Shown piece by piece: positions 5,619 to 7,844 of a stretch of DNA of 7,844 nt. Source of the stretch: an uncultured Actinomycetes bacterium (GTDB lineage: Bacteria; Actinomycetota; Thermoleophilia; Miltoncostaeales; Miltoncostaeaceae). The stretch is taken from NCBI GenBank assembly GCA_937862675.1, contig CALMEC010000263.1, forward strand, positions 1 to 7,844. Reading direction: 5' to 3'. The position numbers and the translations under genes are program-made. The notes beneath the pieces were generated by a model, which saw nothing but the letters and a program-made list of their open reading frames with translations, was not told the DNA's origin and made no database searches. Numbering within the stretch: the stretch's first letter is position 1; every line of letters begins with the position of its first letter.

Positions 5619-5647
5619 TGCATCCGGCCGCGGGCCATAGGAGGACG

Positions 5648-5824
5648 ATGAACACGATGTCCACATGGGCGACTGCTCCGCCGGTGGATCGGCGACGGGC
5701 CGTGGCGGGGATCACGGACGAGCCGGTGCACGTCGACGACCAGCCGACCGCCCCGTGCGGGTGGTGCGGCTCGGCGTGGGCGCCGCTCGGATCGCGCTGC
5801 CCCAGGGGATGCCGTCATCGCTGA
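5648..5824 (+). CDS. Small four-cysteine, zinc-finger-like protein (58 aa)
   Basis: Unrecognised microprotein. The C-terminal third reads CGWCG...CPRGCRHR, with Cys37, Cys40, Cys51 and Cys55, a C-x2-C-x10-C-x3-C layout. It resembles short zinc-binding modules of the CxxCG...C(x3)CR type seen in small actinobacterial proteins. The first 36 residues are Pro/Asp/Val-rich and probably disordered. Support for translation: a perfect AGGAGG at 5639-5644 and about 84% G/C at third codon positions. The AGGAGG is only 3 nt from the first ATG (5648) and 12 nt from the second in-frame ATG (5657), so either start is possible. The stop (5822-5824) lies within the upstream extension of the mutA reading frame, suggesting translational coupling. 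Zinc binding and any function are inference. Confidence 0.5.
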   Translation: MNTMSTWATAPPVDRRRAVAGITDEPVHVDDQPTAPCGWCGSAWAPLGSRCPRGCRHR

Positions 5825-5849
5825 GCGCTTCGCAGCAGACTTTCCGCCG

Positions 5850-7823
5850 GTGACGCTCGACGACTGGCGGGCGCGGGTCGGGTCTCCGGCCGCGGACGGT
5901 GTGCCCACCACGTCCGTGGACGGGGATCTCCGGGTCCCATGGCTCTACGTCGCCCAGGACGCGTCGGCCGTGCCGGCCACGGACGGGCGCTTCATTCGTC
6001 GCGGGGGTGCCGGTGCCCCCTGGCAGATCCGGCAGGAGCAGGCCGCCCCGTCGCGGGATGCGGCACGCCGTTCCATCCTCGCCGACCTGGAGGGGGGTGC
6101 CACCGCCATCGCCCTCCGCTTCGACAGGGCGGCACGTGAGGGCCTCGGTCCCGGGGATGTGAGGTTCGCCGACGCTGTCGGCCGTGACGGCGTGATCGTC
6201 CACAGCCTCGACGACCTGGACGAGGTGCTGGACGGAGTGTTCGTCGACGGTGCCCCGATCGCTCTGTCGGCCGGCGTGTCCGGCATTCCCGCGGCGGCGC
6301 TCCTCGTCGCGCTCTGGCAGCGCCGGGGACACGATCTCACCACGATCGCCGGCAGCCTGGGCATCGATCCCCTTGGATCTCTGGCGGGGTCGGGGCGCCT
6401 GGACGACGAGCCGGAGTCCGCCGTCGCCCGTGCGGCCGCCCTCGCGGTCGAGGCACACGCGATGCTCGGACCGGACGTCACGTTCCTGACCTGCGACACG
6501 CAGGCATATGTCGACGCCGGTGCCTCCGCCGTTCACGAGATCGCGATCGCCGCTGCCACAGGTACCGCCTACCTGCGCGCCTGCGACGAGGCGGGTCTCG
6601 CGCCCGTGGATGCGGCCGCTCGCCTCGAGGTCGTCCTCCAGACCGACGCCGACCAGTTCCTCAGTATCGCCCGGCTGCGCGCGGCGCGGCGCGTGTGGGC
6701 CCGCATCCTCGAGCTGTGCGGTGCCGGCGATGATCGTTCGCTGCGGCTGGGCGCCCGCACCTCACAGCGGATGCTCTCGACGCTCGACCCGTGGGTCAAC
6801 ATGCTGCGGACCACGACGGCGGCGTTCGCCGCGGCCGTCGCCGGCGCCGACGCCATCACCGTCACCCCGTTCGACGCGCCCCGAGGCGCCACGTCCGAAC
6901 TGGGACGGCGCATCGCACGCAATACCCATCACGTCCTGATGGACGAATCGCATCTGGCGCACGTCGGCGATCCCGGCGCCGGCTCGTGGTACCTCGAGCG
7001 GCTGACGGAAGACCTGGCACAGGCCGCCTGGGCCGAACTGCAGCGGATCGAGGACGCCGGGGGCATCGTGCCGGCCCTCACGTCGGGATGGCTGGCCGCG
7101 CGCATCGCGGAGACCGCCGCTCGCCGTGAGGACGACGTCGCACACCGCCGCCGGATCCTGACCGGCGTCAACGCCTTCCCGCTGCTGGGCGACGACGCCG
7201 TACCCGACCCGGACAGCGCGACGGATCCGGGTCTCAGCCGGCGCGAGGCCGAGCGGGTCGCGGCCCTGGCCGGTTCCGGCCCTGCTCCGGACGCGTCGTT
7301 CGCGGACCTGGTCGCCGCCGCCCACTCGGGCGTTCCGCTCCACCGGATGCGGGGGGCCCGGACGTTCTCCGTTCCGCCGCTGCCGACACTCCGCGACGGC
7401 GCGGCGTTCGAGGCGTTGCGCGCTCGGGCCGCGGGCATGGACCCCGCCCCCACCGTCGCCCTGGCCTGCGTGGGCCCGATCGCCCGGCACAACGCGGTGG
7501 TCACGTGGGCCCGCAGCCTGTTCGAGGCCGGCGGCATCCGCGCGGTGTCCGGCGAGCCGATCCTCGCCCCCGCGACGGTCGCGGAGCGCCTGCCCGACGG
7601 ATCCCACCCGCTGGCCGCCGTCTGCGCGGCCGCCGATGAGGATCCCGATCTGCTCCGTGCGACCGTCGCCGCGCTCCGTGCGCGCGGCGTGCGGCGCATC
7701 CACCTGATGCGGGCGTCCGACGACACGGCGGCGCTCATCGGCGCTGACTGCGGGGCGGACGAGGGAATGGACGTGGTGACGGTCCTGCGCACGGCGCTGG
7801 ACGTGACGGAGGGAGACGCATGA
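5850..7823 (+). CDS. mutA: Methylmalonyl-CoA mutase small subunit (MutA)
   Basis: Non-catalytic small subunit of the adenosylcobalamin-dependent MutAB heterodimer that interconverts (R)-methylmalonyl-CoA and succinyl-CoA in propionate metabolism. Numbered from GTG 5850 (657 aa): TIM-barrel region with ILADLEGGATAIALRFD (76-92), DQFLSIARLRAARRVWARI (269-287), MLRTTTAAF (318-326), IARNTHHVLMDESHL (355-369) and GDPGAGSWYLE (373-383); then a degenerate cobalamin-type fold (about 530-657). The B12-ligand DxHxxG is absent, as is normal for MutA. Codons upstream of 5850 in the same frame read AERFAADFPPVT, which matches the conserved MutA N-terminus (e.g. LSLAGDFPKAT in Propionibacterium), so the true protein starts earlier. 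No ATG/GTG/TTG exists upstream in frame; the best candidate is ATC at 5817, with AGGGG at 5804-5808. GTG 5850 itself has no ribosome-binding site. The 3' end overlaps mutB as ATGA. Confidence 0.95.
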   Translation: MTLDDWRARVGSPAADGVPTTSVDGDLRVPWLYVAQDASAVPATDGRFIRRGGAGAPWQIRQEQAAPSRDAARRSILADLEGGATAIALRFDRAAREGLGPGDVRFADAVGRDGVIVHSLDDLDEVLDGVFVDGAPIALSAGVSGIPAAALLVALWQRRGHDLTTIAGSLGIDPLGSLAGSGRLDDEPESAVARAAALAVEAHAMLGPDVTFLTCDTQAYVDAGASAVHEIAIAAATGTAYLRACDEAGLAPVDAAARLEVVLQTDADQFLSIARLRAARRVWARILELCGAGDDRSLRLGARTSQRMLSTLDPWVNMLRTTTAAFAAAVAGADAITVTPFDAPRGATSELGRRIARNTHHVLMDESHLAHVGDPGAGSWYLERLTEDLAQAAWAELQRIEDAGGIVPALTSGWLAARIAETAARREDDVAHRRRILTGVNAFPLLGDDAVPDPDSATDPGLSRREAERVAALAGSGPAPDASFADLVAAAHSGVPLHRMRGARTFSVPPLPTLRDGAAFEALRARAAGMDPAPTVALACVGPIARHNAVVTWARSLFEAGGIRAVSGEPILAPATVAERLPDGSHPLAAVCAAADEDPDLLRATVAALRARGVRRIHLMRASDDTAALIGADCGADEGMDVVTVLRTALDVTEGDA

Positions 7824-7844
7824 GCCGGTCCGTGCCCGATCTGC
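7820..7844 (+). CDS. mutB: Methylmalonyl-CoA mutase large subunit (MutB), 5' fragment
   Basis: Only the first eight codons (MSRSVPDL) are in the window. The ATG overlaps the mutA stop as ATGA and has a strong ribosome-binding site, GGAGGGAG at 7808-7815. The start resembles the M-S-R-x-P-D-F opening of many MutB proteins, and mutB nearly always follows mutA. MutB would be the catalytic, cobalamin-binding subunit. The identity rests mainly on context. Confidence 0.75.

Larger units (their letters stand above)
5331..5647. other. Gene-poor intergenic stretch
   Basis: About 317 nt between the SAM hydrolase and the small four-cysteine gene. All open frames here are Arg/Pro/His-rich, lack a ribosome-binding site and have no recognisable motif, so I call no gene. 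The stretch holds three inverted repeats, a likely -10 box and the probable leader of the small gene and mutA. I see no tRNA T-loop, no cobalamin box and no mobile-element ends. Confidence 0.6.

Noticed and set aside
5352..5651. Plus-strand frame of 99 aa in the intergenic stretch
   Set aside because: Arg-rich composition typical of non-coding GC-rich DNA, no ribosome-binding site and no recognisable domain.
5331..5849. Cobalamin riboswitch upstream of the B12-dependent mutase genes
   Set aside because: No recognisable B12-box core (GCCACTG-like) or the accompanying stem arrangement is present.
5185..5911. Minus-strand reading frames across 5185-5715 and 5327-5911
   Set aside because: They are Arg/Pro/His-rich, antisense to real genes at the ends, without ribosome-binding sites or motifs; one short hydrophobic run (DIVFIVLLW) is antisense to the AGGAGG/start region of the small gene.

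Overview
The window is GC-rich, densely coding bacterial DNA with strongly G/C-ending codons. The contiguous hemA-hemC-hemD order, the two-subunit methylmalonyl-CoA mutase and the secreted DUF5666-like protein suggest a high-GC actinobacterium. Thermoleophilia-type lineages (Solirubrobacterales, Patulibacter-like) are a reasonable guess, but no sequence search was possible.

Layout. (1) 11-2944, plus strand: a tight tetrapyrrole operon. hemA (glutamyl-tRNA reductase), hemC (hydroxymethylbilane synthase, ATGA overlap with hemA) and hemD (uroporphyrinogen-III synthase) take glutamyl-tRNA towards uroporphyrinogen III, the last shared precursor of heme and cobalamin; hemB is not in the window. (2) 2949-4268, minus strand: a convergent gene only 4 nt from hemD. 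It encodes an exported, beta-rich protein with tandem GIKWG motifs, a TDPG/TNPG linker and a helical C-terminal domain. (3) 4269-4538: a divergent intergenic region with a good minus-strand promoter, several dyads built from GTGAAC/GAACC words, a potential long hairpin and a -10 box so close to the next ATG that a leaderless mRNA is likely. (4) 4539-5330, plus: a DUF62-type S-adenosyl-L-methionine hydrolase (SAM hydroxide adenosyltransferase) in which the catalytic-triad His is replaced by Asp. (5) 5331-5647: a gene-poor stretch with three inverted repeats and a likely promoter/structured leader. (6) 5648-5824: a small 58-aa four-cysteine protein with a perfect AGGAGG ribosome-binding site. 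(7) 5850-7823 plus upstream codons: mutA, the small subunit of adenosylcobalamin-dependent methylmalonyl-CoA mutase, overlapping mutB by ATGA; mutB runs off the window.

The main surprises are these. The homology of MutA clearly continues upstream of its first canonical start codon, in a frame with no ATG/GTG/TTG, so it either uses a rare ATC start or carries a one-base lesion. A four-cysteine microprotein and a hairpin-rich leader sit directly upstream of mutA. The SAM hydrolase has a changed active site. The exported protein carries an unusual GIKWG repeat. Functionally, the hem operon supplies the precursor of the cobalamin that MutAB needs, but nothing in the sequence shows that the modules are co-regulated.
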